From: Chitinophagaceae bacterium
GTDB taxonomy: Bacteria; Bacteroidota; Bacteroidia; Chitinophagales; Chitinophagaceae
Length of the DNA stretch: 64,000 nt
Direction of reading: 5' to 3'
Assembly: GCA_004173355.1 (NCBI GenBank)
Contig: SEAD01000013.1
Span: forward strand, 1-64,000
Positions 18,163 to 27,033 of the stretch are shown in pieces (the stretch's first letter is position 1; every line of letters begins with the position of its first letter). Both the position numbers and the translations under genes were made by a program. The notes beneath the pieces were generated by a model. It saw nothing but the letters and a program-made list of their open reading frames with translations. It was not told the origin of the DNA and ran no database searches.

Positions 18163-19692
18163 TTAGTTATACTCGAGCTTGGCGAAACAGATATAATTCC
18201 TGTACACACACGGGATGATCATCTGCCGGGCACTCACCTGTTTGGCATACTTGGGCATAAAATCGTATCCGCGGTCGAGGTTTTTCAAAGTCGGGTTGCG
18301 GTCGATCTTGCCCTTCGGGTCAATACTGAAATCATTCAGCAGCTGCAGCCTTTTCTCCATATTATTAAAGAGGAAATGCAGCTGGCCGCCTGAATTGAAC
18401 AACTGGTAACTGATGAGGTCTTCGTTCTGGTCATCAAACTGCTGTTTGGCGATCACACTGTTCCATTCCCTCACCCCGTTTTTATCATATGAACTGATCA
18501 CAATATTATCGGCCTGGTAACGCACATTCTGGAAATCATTCCATCGGTTGCCCATCCCGTAGAGGCCATTGTAATAGGGCGAATAGGAATAATAATCATA
18601 TGAACGCATAAACGGCGAACCATACATATAATTGTACCTGTTCCATGCACCACCACGTGAACTGGTGTAAAATGCTTCACTGGCAATCAGGAAACCCCCG
18701 TCACGCCGGGTAATGATATTGCGGATGAAATAATCATTGAAAGCGGTCTTGGTACTGGCATTGCCACGGGCTTCCCGGCGCAGTTCATCCGAAAATGCCA
18801 GCGTATCCTCACGCACAACCTGCCTGGTGACCTTATCCCAGATATAAAAATAATAGCCGTCCACATTGCCCCTTCTCTGGTTGTAATAAAAGGAGGTGAG
18901 GAAATACCGTTTATTGAAATTATCCGGTTTGATGTGGATCTCGTCGAAATACACCCGGTTGCCGGGTTTCAGCTCATAACTGCTGAAACTGTCCACATCG
19001 GCATACTTGACCACAAAAGCCGAGGTACCAATATTTTCATTGTTGACGCGGTCAAACTTGCTGAACACCATATCCCCGTCATTGTCGAGGGTGAATTCAT
19101 CCAGGAAATCATCACGGTCTTCCATGGGCATACCCATCCGGCTCTTGCGGAGCAGGTTGAGCTGGTTGTCGAACAGCACGGTGGTCACGAGGTAATTCCT
19201 CTTGTTCTTGCTGTTGATCTTGAACACCATGATCCGCCCTTTGTCTTCACTGGCGATCACCGAATAAATCTTGTTGTCCGCACCAAAATTTACCTGCGTG
19301 GTATCCAGTTCTTTAAGTTCGCCCATCAGTTTGCCCTCGCCATTGATCTTGGCTGCCGACACATGGATCACATTCTTCCGGCGGTACTGGAAAATCATAT
19401 ATGCAAAATCGGGATAGGCGATAAAATCCACATTAATCACGCGGTCATTATCCGGCAGGAAACCCTGGTCAATCTTGGCCACCTGTTTCATGTCATTGTC
19501 CAGGATGGAAATCCAGTTGCTGTTGCGGATACTTTTATAAATAAGGAAATTCCCGTTGATCTTCCCGATGACCTCAAAATTGAGCCGGCGACTGTCCTCT
19601 TTATCCACTTCAGAGTACACAATCTTCTGGGCATTTGCCGCAACGCCCAGCAGCATCGACAGGAAGAACAGGAACCAGGGCTTTCTTGCCAT
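18163..19692 (-). CDS. Secreted protein of unknown function, 509 aa
   Basis: I do not recognise a named family. Residues 1-21 form a signal peptide (MARKPWFLFFLSMLLGVAANA). The rest is rich in beta-strand-like repeats of the type 'value, unit, tyrosine-rich strand' (NFLIYKSIRNSNWISILDND, FAYMIFQYRRKNVIHVS), and a Tyr/Gly/Asn-rich stretch lies around residues 345-385. This resembles a beta-propeller-like periplasmic protein. No catalytic motif is visible. It starts at the ATG at 19692, leads a leftward group with the DUF6427 gene, and is divergent from kup across 247 bp. Confidence 0.75.
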   Translation of the reverse strand: MARKPWFLFFLSMLLGVAANAQKIVYSEVDKEDSRRLNFEVIGKINGNFLIYKSIRNSNWISILDNDMKQVAKIDQGFLPDNDRVINVDFIAYPDFAYMIFQYRRKNVIHVSAAKINGEGKLMGELKELDTTQVNFGADNKIYSVIASEDKGRIMVFKINSKNKRNYLVTTVLFDNQLNLLRKSRMGMPMEDRDDFLDEFTLDNDGDMVFSKFDRVNNENIGTSAFVVKYADVDSFSSYELKPGNRVYFDEIHIKPDNFNKRYFLTSFYYNQRRGNVDGYYFYIWDKVTRQVVREDTLAFSDELRREARGNASTKTAFNDYFIRNIITRRDGGFLIASEAFYTSSRGGAWNRYNYMYGSPFMRSYDYYSYSPYYNGLYGMGNRWNDFQNVRYQADNIVISSYDKNGVREWNSVIAKQQFDDQNEDLISYQLFNSGGQLHFLFNNMEKRLQLLNDFSIDPKGKIDRNPTLKNLDRGYDFMPKYAKQVSARQMIIPCVYRNYICFAKLEYN

Positions 19693-19855
19693 AAAATTCT
19701 TTGTTTTAGCTTTTTAAAGTTACCAAATGACCATCATACTGACGGTATTTTGTCTCCAAAAGATGCAGGGGTTGTGGTAATTACATCAACGGCAACCGGC
19801 ATTTTAAATTGCTGCGACACCACGCCAGCAAGGCAATCTTTGCATGATTTGATCG

Positions 19856-19883
19856 TTGTAATTGCTTTTTGCATATACATTTG
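19856..19883 (+). promoter_or_regulatory. Candidate kup promoter
   Basis: TACATTTG at 19876-19883 matches the -7 consensus TAnnTTTG exactly, with TTG at 19856-19858 17 bp upstream as a partial -33 box. Transcription would start near 19890, about 50 nt before the kup start. I see no c-di-AMP riboswitch-like sequence in the spacer. Confidence 0.5.
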
Positions 19884-19939
19884 CACATGTTCCGTTGGAC
19901 GCCAGGGCAGAAGAGGCCGGAACATTAACATTTTGACTA

Positions 19940-21913
19940 GTGAAAACAGCGACTAATAAGGTCACAACCGCAGGATTAATCATCGCACTGGGAATCATTT
20001 ACGGTGATATCGGAACTTCCCCACTCTACGTGTTTAACGCCATTATCGGCAACAGGATGGTGACAGAGGAGCTCATAATAGGGACCCTTTCGTGTATCAT
20101 CTGGACACTCACCCTGCAGACAACCATCAAATATGTTATCCTGATCCTGCGGGCCGACAACCGCGGTGAAGGGGGCACATTTGCCTTGTACGCACTGGTC
20201 CGGCGAAGGAAAAAATGGCTGGTAATCCCCGCAATGATAGGCGGCGCGGCACTCCTGGCCGATGGCATTATCACACCGCCGATGACCATCACTTCATCCA
20301 TTGAAGGATTGTCGGAACTCCCGGCACTGCGCAATATGGAAACCCAGACGATCGTAATCGTGGTACTGGCCATCCTTTCGGTATTCTTTTTCTTCCAGCA
20401 GTTCGGCACCGCATCCATTGGAAAGGTATTCGGTCCGGTGATGTTTATCTGGTTTACCATGCTCGCCGTGCTTGGCGGCATCCACCTTTTTGACGACGTC
20501 AGCATTTTCAAGGCCCTGAGCCCGCATTACGCAATACAGTTCCTCAAGGATTACCCGGGTGGCTTCTGGCTGCTGGGGGCCGTATTCCTGTGTACCACCG
20601 GGGCGGAAGCCCTGTACAGCGACCTTGGTCACTGCGGGCGGGAAAATATCCGGGCAAGCTGGATCTATGTGAAATTCTGCCTGCTCATCAACTATTTTGG
20701 ACAGGGCGCCTATCTCCTGCACGCGCGTCGTGGTCTTACCATCACTCCTGCCCTCAAGGAATCCATGGGCATCAATGCCTTTTTCGACCTGATGCCGTCC
20801 TGGTTTATCATACCCGGTGTGGTGATTGCCACCACCGCCGCCATTGTAGCCAGCCAGGCGATGATTTCGGGTGCATTTACCCTGATCAGCGAAGCGATGC
20901 GACTGAACCTCTGGCCGAAAGTGAAAATCCGCTACCCGTCAGAAGAAAAAGGCCAGCTGTTTATCCCCGCGATCAACCTCCTGCTGTTTGTGGGCTGCGT
21001 GGGCGTAGTCCTTTATTTCCAGAAATCATCCAATATGGAAGCGGCCTATGGACTGGCCATTATCGTGACCATGCTGACTACCACCATCCTTTTTGCCAAT
21101 TACCTGGTGCTTCACCGGGTGCGACCGGCCTGGATCTGGGTATTCCTGATCGGCTATTTCGTGGTGGAAACCGGTTACCTCGTGGCATTGATGGAGAAAT
21201 TTGTACATGGTGGTTTTATCACCCTGTTGATCGGCGGACTGATGTTCCTCGTGATGTACGTGTGGTTCCGTGCCCGTAAAATCAAAAACCGCTACGTGGA
21301 ATTTGTGCGGATGGAACATTATATCCCGAAAATCCAGGAACTGAGCAACGACAAGGCCGTACCCAAATACGCCACCCACCTGGTTTACCTGACCAGCGCC
21401 AATAACCCCAAGGAGATTGAACATAAAATCATATACTCGATCCTGAACCGTAAACCCAAACGCGCTGACATCTACTGGTTCGTGCACGTGGATACCATGG
21501 ATGATCCGTACACCTGCGAATACAAGGTGGACCATATCATCCCGAATGATATCATACGGGTGGACTTCCGTCTCGGGTTCCGCATGGAACCCCGCATCAA
21601 CCTGATGTTCCGAAAAGTGGTGGAAGACCTGGTCAAAAACAAGGAAGTAAATATCATCAGCCGCTACGAAAGTCTCGCGAGCAGCAACACGGTGGGCGAC
21701 TTCCAGTTTATGGTGATGGAGAAATACCTGAGCCAGGATAATGAACTGCCCTTCATCGAACGGGTGATCATGAAACTCCATTTCTGGCTGAAGGAACACA
21801 GCCTCTCGGAAGAACGCGGTTTCGGACTCGACGTGTCCAACGTAACGGTTGAAAAATTCCCGCTGATTGTGGCGCCGGTGACGAACCTGAAGCTGCGGAG
21901 GGTGGATGATTAA
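19940..21913 (+). CDS. kup: KUP-family potassium uptake protein
   Basis: Kup is a low-affinity K+/H+ symporter of the inner membrane. The 657-residue protein has the family opening LGIIYGDIGTSPLYVF, and ADNRGEGGTFALYAL, LLADGIITPPMTITSS and GGFWLLGAVFLCTTGAEALY, about 12 hydrophobic helices in residues 10-440, then a ~200-residue cytoplasmic C-domain. The start is GTG at 19940, which gives the expected short N-terminus (KTATNKVTTAGLIIAL); no ATG lies close by. It is divergent from the secreted unknown gene and stands alone on its strand. Confidence 0.95.
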   Translation: MKTATNKVTTAGLIIALGIIYGDIGTSPLYVFNAIIGNRMVTEELIIGTLSCIIWTLTLQTTIKYVILILRADNRGEGGTFALYALVRRRKKWLVIPAMIGGAALLADGIITPPMTITSSIEGLSELPALRNMETQTIVIVVLAILSVFFFFQQFGTASIGKVFGPVMFIWFTMLAVLGGIHLFDDVSIFKALSPHYAIQFLKDYPGGFWLLGAVFLCTTGAEALYSDLGHCGRENIRASWIYVKFCLLINYFGQGAYLLHARRGLTITPALKESMGINAFFDLMPSWFIIPGVVIATTAAIVASQAMISGAFTLISEAMRLNLWPKVKIRYPSEEKGQLFIPAINLLLFVGCVGVVLYFQKSSNMEAAYGLAIIVTMLTTTILFANYLVLHRVRPAWIWVFLIGYFVVETGYLVALMEKFVHGGFITLLIGGLMFLVMYVWFRARKIKNRYVEFVRMEHYIPKIQELSNDKAVPKYATHLVYLTSANNPKEIEHKIIYSILNRKPKRADIYWFVHVDTMDDPYTCEYKVDHIIPNDIIRVDFRLGFRMEPRINLMFRKVVEDLVKNKEVNIISRYESLASSNTVGDFQFMVMEKYLSQDNELPFIERVIMKLHFWLKEHSLSEERGFGLDVSNVTVEKFPLIVAPVTNLKLRRVDD

Positions 21914-22041
21914 GCCGGGGTTTTAGTTTGGGCATCCCACAATCAAACGCCGATTGTTTCGTTTGTGTTAAGATAAATCCAAATGAACCCGGCGGTTGTT
22001 ACAAATCGCCTGCTTATAGGTCATACCTGTAAATGTGGTAT

Positions 22042-23196
22042 ATGAAATCAAAACTTTACTCCTTAACCTTCCTGTTCGCCGCAGTAACTGTGCTGCTGAT
22101 CTCCTGCAAGTCGGCCGGCAAGATGTATTCAAAAGGCAATTATGAGGCGGCCGTTGAACTGGCGGCAAAGAAACTGGCCAAAAAACCCAATGACGCCGAC
22201 CTGATCGAGGTGATCCAGAACGCCTACCGCTATGCGGTGGAAGACCATGAATCCCGCGTACGTACCCTCAGCAATACCACTTCCGATCTCCGCTTCGAAC
22301 AGATTTACCAGGAATATTCAGTACTGCAGAGCCTGTACAATTCTATCCGGAGCTCCCCTGCTGCGCTGGAAGTAGTGAAACCTGCCGACTATTCCTCCTA
22401 CCTGCTGACCTACCAGGAAGAAGCCAGCAATGCCCGTGTAAAACGCGGTGATGCCCTGCTCAACCTGAACAATAAACTCAGTTCACGCGATGCCTTCTTT
22501 GAGTTCCAGCGGGCACTTGCCCTGAAGCCAGGCGATCTTACCATCCGCCAGCGGATGGATGAGGCCTACGCGCTCGCGGTGACCAACATCGTGATCGAAC
22601 CACTGACAAGGTTCGGATACCAGTACACCTCATTCAACTATGATTATAACAATTTCAACTATAATACCCTGCAGTACCTGATGAACAACCGGGCCAACCA
22701 GTTTATCCAGTACCTCACCCCTTCCGACGCCATGGCATCGGGTGCGCATGTGGACAATGCAGTGGAACTGAAATTCAGCGATGTGAACATCGGTCAGTAC
22801 CGCGACCAGCGCAGCACGCGTGAAGTGAGCCGCCAGGTAGTATCAAAGGAAATCGTGATCAGCAAGGACAGTGTGCGTAAGGAATATACAACGGTGAAAG
22901 CCCGCATCACCACTACCCGCAGGGCGCTGTCAGCGGACGGATTGCTGCAGGCCACGGCCCGCAACAGCCAGAACCAGTGGATCTGGAGCGATACCTACCG
23001 GGGCGAATACCACTGGGAAGCAAGCTTCAGCACCTATACCGGTGATGAGCGCGCACTCAGTGACGCGGATAAAAAAGAACTCGCACAACGCGAGTCATAC
23101 CCTCCTTCAAATGACCAGATCATCAACCTGATCATGAACGAGATCCAACGTAAGGCCGAATGTGGTATCAGCGATTTCTTCAACAGGCTTCGCTGA
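22042..23196 (+). CDS. Lipoprotein with TPR-like N-terminus, unknown function
   Basis: A 384-residue outer- or inner-membrane lipoprotein. The signal peptide ends in a lipobox LLISC at about residues 19-23. Residues 30-75 look like a TPR unit (MYSKGNYEAAVELAAKKLAK), with a second helical repeat at about 150-180 (SRDAFFEFQRALALKPGDLT). The C-terminal half is mixed and ends DQIINLIMNEIQRKAECGIS. I recognise no named domain beyond this. The ATG at 22042 was preferred over one three codons upstream because MKSKLYSLTF makes a standard signal peptide. A terminator follows. Confidence 0.75.
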   Translation: MKSKLYSLTFLFAAVTVLLISCKSAGKMYSKGNYEAAVELAAKKLAKKPNDADLIEVIQNAYRYAVEDHESRVRTLSNTTSDLRFEQIYQEYSVLQSLYNSIRSSPAALEVVKPADYSSYLLTYQEEASNARVKRGDALLNLNNKLSSRDAFFEFQRALALKPGDLTIRQRMDEAYALAVTNIVIEPLTRFGYQYTSFNYDYNNFNYNTLQYLMNNRANQFIQYLTPSDAMASGAHVDNAVELKFSDVNIGQYRDQRSTREVSRQVVSKEIVISKDSVRKEYTTVKARITTTRRALSADGLLQATARNSQNQWIWSDTYRGEYHWEASFSTYTGDERALSDADKKELAQRESYPPSNDQIINLIMNEIQRKAECGISDFFNRLR

Positions 23197-23221
23197 GACA
23201 TGATTGGATATTGAGCAAAAG

Positions 23222-23246
23222 AGCTCCCTTCGCGGGAGCTTTTTTG
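23222..23246 (+). terminator. Rho-independent terminator of the lipoprotein gene
   Basis: AGCTCCC (23222-23228) pairs with GGGAGCT (23234-23240) around a TTCGC loop and is followed by six T, 25 bp after the stop codon. Confidence 0.9.
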
Positions 23247-23324
23247 CTGGCGTGACAGTCCTGCTGTGCCGGCGATAGCCGCATTTATGTAACTTAGACC
23301 GCAGACCTTAAAATTATAGTACTG

Positions 23325-23720
23325 ATGAAGCGAAAAGATTTCCTTAACATGGCATCAATGGCGGCCATTCCTGCCATCCTCCCCACTATGGAAAATGAAA
23401 ACCGCAAAAAATACAAAATCATCCATCACGTGTTCTTTTACCTGAAGAACCCGGGCAACCAGGATGATATCAATTCCCTGATCGAGGGACTGAATACCCT
23501 CCGTGATATAAAGGAAGTCAGGGAATTGCTGATCGGCAAACCCGCCCGGACCGGCAAACGGGATGTGGTCGACAATACATTTGATGTATCTGAAATGATG
23601 TATTTCAAAACGGCGGAGGAACAGGATGCCTACCAGGTCCATCCTACCCACCTGGCTTTTGTTGAAAAATACTCAAAGCTCTGGAAGAACGTGCGGGTGT
23701 ATGATATGGAAGTGATGTAG
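23325..23720 (+). CDS. Dabb (stress-responsive A/B barrel) domain protein with exported N-terminus
   Basis: A 131-residue protein. The Dabb-like part covers about 32-130 (IIHHVFFYLKNP, GLNTLRDIKEVRELLIGKPA, VSEMMYFKTAEEQDAYQVHP, FVEKYSKLWKNVRVYDMEV), a small dimeric ferredoxin-like barrel. The N-terminus MKRKDFLNMASMAAIPAILP resembles a Tat-type signal with an R-K instead of R-R pair, as in the S66 gene at 26949. The role of Dabb proteins varies, from polyketide cyclases to stress proteins; none can be assigned. It is convergent with oxyR. Confidence 0.78.
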   Translation: MKRKDFLNMASMAAIPAILPTMENENRKKYKIIHHVFFYLKNPGNQDDINSLIEGLNTLRDIKEVRELLIGKPARTGKRDVVDNTFDVSEMMYFKTAEEQDAYQVHPTHLAFVEKYSKLWKNVRVYDMEVM

Positions 23721-23747
23721 TCCGGCAATGAGAGGCAGGACGTCGTG

Positions 23748-24686
23748 TCATCCCACGGGTACCGCCCCTCGTGTTTTATTTTTCCTGATTTTTTCCGGGA
23801 TGGTCAGCAGGATTTCCTCTTTCAGTATCCCGATAAGTTTTTGCTTCACAAAATTACGGTGCACCACGATACTGACTTCCCGCATCGGCGAAGGCTTGCG
23901 GAAATGACGCAGCAGCTGTGAATCACGTGCCGGCATATCCAGTGTGGCAAGCTCAGGGATGATGGTGATGCCGTCGTTCAGTTCCACCATACGCCGGAGC
24001 GTTTCGATACTACCGGCCTCATAATCGAAACTGCTGCTGGCACGACTCTGTTTCTGCAATTCACAGAGATTGACAATCTGCGAACGGAAACAATGGCCTT
24101 CCTCCAGCAACCATAGTTTATTGGGATCGATATCCTGCGGAAGGATATAGGTTTTATTATAAACCGAATTGCGCCGCGACACATAGGCCATCAGCTCCTC
24201 ATAAAACAATACAATCTCTTTCACACTCGGGTCCTGCAGCGGGGTGACGAGGATACCGGCATCCAGCTTGCCTTCCCTGAGTTTGGTGATAATAGACTCC
24301 GTCATCAGCTCATGTACGATCAGCCTGACAGACGGATATTTTTTCCCGAAGGAACGGATGAACAATGGCAGCAGGTAGGGGGCCACCGTCGGTATGATCC
24401 CGATCCGCAACTCCCCGCTGAAAATGCCCTTCTGCTCCTGCACCGACTCCAGCAGGTCATCCCGGCCGGCTATCACCCTGCGCGCTTTTTCAATGATACC
24501 CACACCTGCGTCTGTGGGCACGACAGGCTGTTTGCTCCGGTCAAAAATTTTTATCTCCAGCTCTTCTTCCAGCTTCTGGATCTGCATACTGAGTGTTGGC
24601 TGGGTCACAAAACAATGTTCCGCTGCACGGGCGAAATGGCGCCATGTATCAACCGCGAGGATATATTCGAGCTGGATGAGGGTCAT
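23748..24686 (-). CDS. oxyR: OxyR-type LysR-family hydrogen peroxide sensor
   Basis: A 312-residue LysR regulator. The N-terminal helix-turn-helix is at about 1-60 (QLEYILAVDTWRHFARAAEH, TLSMQIQKLEEELEIKIFDR) and the effector domain is at about 90-300. The segment LLEEGHCFRSQIVNLCEL places cysteines at residues 199 and 208, the same positions and spacing as the redox pair of E. coli OxyR, so peroxide sensing by disulfide formation is well supported. OxyR normally activates catalase, peroxiredoxin and Dps genes; none is adjacent. Palindromic repeats at the gene's own start suggest autoregulation. Confidence 0.92.
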   Translation of the reverse strand: MTLIQLEYILAVDTWRHFARAAEHCFVTQPTLSMQIQKLEEELEIKIFDRSKQPVVPTDAGVGIIEKARRVIAGRDDLLESVQEQKGIFSGELRIGIIPTVAPYLLPLFIRSFGKKYPSVRLIVHELMTESIITKLREGKLDAGILVTPLQDPSVKEIVLFYEELMAYVSRRNSVYNKTYILPQDIDPNKLWLLEEGHCFRSQIVNLCELQKQSRASSSFDYEAGSIETLRRMVELNDGITIIPELATLDMPARDSQLLRHFRKPSPMREVSIVVHRNFVKQKLIGILKEEILLTIPEKIRKNKTRGAVPVG

Positions 24687-24688
24687 AG

Positions 24689-24729
24689 AGATTTGCTTTC
24701 AGGACTGCAAATCTAATCATTCAAATCTA
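24689..24729 (-). promoter_or_regulatory. Candidate oxyR promoter and autoregulatory operator
   Basis: Immediately before the oxyR start, AGATTTGC (24689-24696) and GCAAATCT (24707-24714) form a perfect 8-bp inverted repeat with a 10-bp gap. A third copy, CAAATCTA (24722-24729), repeats the second (24708-24715) at 14 bp. Both CAAATCTA boxes read TAGATTTG on the minus strand, exact matches to the -7 consensus. Operator and promoter therefore overlap. Confidence 0.5.
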
Positions 24730-24756
24730 TGGACAGCCTGATGTTCCGCAGGCAGG

Positions 24757-24972
24757 TTAAAGCATTCCCAGGCGGGTTGCGATTACATGGATACACACGG
24801 TTATGACGAGGAGATAGTAAAGGGATAGCATTTGCCTGGACGGCGGCGCGGCCAGCCATCCAAGGGACTTCGGAACCGAGGGGCGGAACCAGAGGACAAA
24901 CAGCCGCATCACCGTGGTGACCACAGCTACAGCCAGCAGGAAAAGGACCAGGTAGTTGGTAAACTGTTTCAT
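24757..24972 (-). CDS. Small membrane protein of unknown function, 71 aa
   Basis: No family recognised. The 71 residues have two hydrophobic helices, about 7-29 (YLVLFLLAVAVVTTVMRLFV) and about 49-68 (LSLYYLLVITVCIHVIATRL), joined by a short loop with a basic and proline-rich stretch (RPSVPKS). It starts at an ATG 31 bp after the stop of the cytosolic S66 carboxypeptidase gene and runs in the same direction, so it is probably the last gene of that operon. The clear two-helix pattern and the context favour a real gene. Confidence 0.6.
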   Translation of the reverse strand: MKQFTNYLVLFLLAVAVVTTVMRLFVLWFRPSVPKSLGWLAAPPSRQMLSLYYLLVITVCIHVIATRLGML

Positions 24973-25003
24973 GGCTACATTCTTTTGATTGAATTAATCC
25001 AGG

Positions 25004-25915
25004 TTATTCTTCAAGGATGACCGTATTGTTGCGCACATCGAGTTTGTAACCAACCCCGATTTTCAGTGCATAGTTTTCGTCGGTATGGCTTACCGGGAAA
25101 CCATAACAGACCGGGTAGTCGTATTCCTTTACATGATCACGTATGGCTTCATAAATCGTCTGCCCAAATGGCCGGGTGGTATCTTTCATATCAGTGAAAC
25201 CGCCAATCACCAGTCCCGCAAGCCGTTTCAGTTTACCGGCACGTTTGAGCTGGGAAAACATCCGGTCTGCGTTATAGATATATTCACCGATATCTTCGAT
25301 GAACAGGATCCTCCCGCGTGTTTTGAAATCCGATTTTGTACCGATCACATTGGCGAGTAATGCGAGGTTGCCCCCGATCAGTTCTCCCACCCCTTCACCC
25401 GTACGGTTGAATTCATGGGGTTCACATTCATAACAGGCAAAATCACCGGCCATGGCGGATTTGAGTGACTGCACAAACCGGTTGATATAACCTGCATCGT
25501 TGAAGGCCCCGGCCATCGGTGCATGCATGGACGAAATATAATACCTCGAATACAAGTGAGTATGCAATACCGTGATGTCGCTGTAACCGATCAGCCATTT
25601 CGGGTTTTTACGGAAGCGTTTGAAGTCTAGGTCGTCGATAATGCGTCCCATGCCATAACCCCCGCGGCCAAACAGGACGGCTTTTACTTCCGGGTCGTCG
25701 AGCATGGATTGCAGGTCATCGCGGCGTTCGTTGTCCGTGCCGGAAAAATAGTTATCCGAGTCGCCACCAAGGGTCTTCCCGGTTTTTACTTTATAGCCCC
25801 ACTCTTCCGTGAGTACACGGATACATTCGGCCACACGTTCATAGGCCATATAACCTGCGGGACACACAATTCCGATGGTGTCACCCGGTTCGAGATAAGG
25901 CGGGGTCTTGATCAT
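25004..25915 (-). CDS. LD-carboxypeptidase, S66 family, cytosolic copy
   Basis: S66 enzymes cut the L,D bond before the terminal D-alanine of murein tetrapeptides during cell-wall recycling. This 303-residue protein has no signal peptide, so it should act in the cytoplasm like LdcA. Landmarks: GDTIGIVCPAG near the N-terminus, RGGYGMGRIIDDLDF, the nucleophile S112 in IGYSDITVLH, the acidic segment FIEDIGEYIYNADRMF and H277 in PVSHTDENYALKIG, which together supply the Ser-Glu-His triad. Its start overlaps the stop of the upstream paralog by 4 bp (ATGA), so the pair is translationally coupled. Confidence 0.92.
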   Translation of the reverse strand: MIKTPPYLEPGDTIGIVCPAGYMAYERVAECIRVLTEEWGYKVKTGKTLGGDSDNYFSGTDNERRDDLQSMLDDPEVKAVLFGRGGYGMGRIIDDLDFKRFRKNPKWLIGYSDITVLHTHLYSRYYISSMHAPMAGAFNDAGYINRFVQSLKSAMAGDFACYECEPHEFNRTGEGVGELIGGNLALLANVIGTKSDFKTRGRILFIEDIGEYIYNADRMFSQLKRAGKLKRLAGLVIGGFTDMKDTTRPFGQTIYEAIRDHVKEYDYPVCYGFPVSHTDENYALKIGVGYKLDVRNNTVILEE

Positions 25916-26949
25916 TTTATTTCTTTTAAAGACACTTTCGCCGTACCAACCTCAAGCTGGTGGCGGATACCGCATTTAAGGGCATAATTATTTTTCTGGT
26001 GGCCGACCGGGAAATCAAAACAAACCGGGTAATCATAGGCCCCGATTTTTTCCCAAACAATGTCATACAGGTCTTTACCGAATTCATCGTCGGGATTGTC
26101 CTCGGCCTTTATGCGGAATCCACCGATAACCAGGCCGGCCAGTTTGTCGAGCTTACCCGATTGCCTGAGGTTCCAGAACATACGGTCCACACTGTAGGCA
26201 TACTCGCCCACGTCTTCCACGAAAAGGATTTTGTCTTTTGTATACAGGTCCGACATGGACCCCCCGAGTGACTCCAGCGTTTTGAGGTTGCCCCCCACCA
26301 GGGCACCACTGGCCTTCCCCGGCCGGTTACGGGGGTGGGGCTTTACGGGATAAACAATGTCCAGACCGGTCAGCGCACGGCGGATCGAATCGGCCGTTTC
26401 TTTTACCACGTCGTCTATATTGGAAGTGTCGGCGGGGAAGGCACCACCCATCTTTGAATGGATGCTGGCAATGCCCAGCCGGCGGTTCAGGTAGGAATGG
26501 ATGACGGTGATATCGCTGAAACCGATGATCCATTTCGGCGCCTGCCGGAATTTTGTCCAGTCGATCCGCTCGATAATCCGCACCGAACCATAACCCCCGC
26601 GGGCGCAGAAAATAGCTTTTACCTGCCGGTCGTCGAGCAACTGCTGGATATCCACCAGCCGCTCATCGTCGGTTCCGGCCAGGCTGCCTGACCGTTTTCC
26701 AACCGTGCTCCCCATCTTCACTTTGAAGCCCCATGATTCCAGCTGTTTTACGGCCGGGCTTATATCAGCCACCTGCAGGAACCCTGCCGGGGCGGTGATC
26801 CCGATCAGGTCACCTTTCTGCAGGTAAGGGGGAATCCGTGGCGCCGTATCACCCGGATCCGCCGTGGCAGCGGCATTGGCCGCGATGGAGGGAATGGCCC
26901 CGGCGGCCAGGAGGGTACCCGTTGAGGCCAGGAAGTCTTTTCGGTTCAT
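25912..26949 (-). CDS. LD-carboxypeptidase, S66 family, exported copy
   Basis: A 345-residue paralog of the next gene. It carries an extra N-terminus of about 35 residues, MNRKDFLASTGTLLAAGAIP..., which looks like a Tat-type or lipidless signal peptide ending near AANAAATA, so it probably acts in the periplasm. The S66 core is complete: GDLIGITAPAG, RGGYGSVRIIERIDW, S145 in IGFSDITVIH, FVEDVGEYAYSVDRMF and PVGHQKNNYALKCG. It could trim murein or muropeptides before uptake, with the cytosolic copy acting after uptake. First gene of the operon; start ATG at 26949. Confidence 0.9.
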   Translation of the reverse strand: MNRKDFLASTGTLLAAGAIPSIAANAAATADPGDTAPRIPPYLQKGDLIGITAPAGFLQVADISPAVKQLESWGFKVKMGSTVGKRSGSLAGTDDERLVDIQQLLDDRQVKAIFCARGGYGSVRIIERIDWTKFRQAPKWIIGFSDITVIHSYLNRRLGIASIHSKMGGAFPADTSNIDDVVKETADSIRRALTGLDIVYPVKPHPRNRPGKASGALVGGNLKTLESLGGSMSDLYTKDKILFVEDVGEYAYSVDRMFWNLRQSGKLDKLAGLVIGGFRIKAEDNPDDEFGKDLYDIVWEKIGAYDYPVCFDFPVGHQKNNYALKCGIRHQLEVGTAKVSLKEIK

Positions 26950-27033
26950 GAATTAAAGTTATAGCGATTCAGGCACTTGGCTATGCGGTGAATGCGGTAT
27001 TTTTGCGGATTCATTACCGAACGGATTTTTACA

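Noticed and set aside
19693-19939. Possible c-di-AMP riboswitch before kup
   Set aside because: I looked for the conserved GGG/GAA and CCG blocks of the ydaO class and found none; only a normal promoter pattern is visible.
18934-19956. 340-codon open frame antisense to the secreted unknown protein and running into the kup start
   Set aside because: His/Val-rich low-quality translation without domain signals; it covers a clear signal-peptide gene and the kup promoter.
21026-21799. 257-codon open frame antisense to kup
   Set aside because: Very high histidine and phenylalanine content and full overlap with a conserved transporter mark it as a shadow.
21914-21975. Terminator after kup
   Set aside because: CAAACG/CGTTTG can pair around 21,944-21,965, but no T tract follows, so support is too weak.
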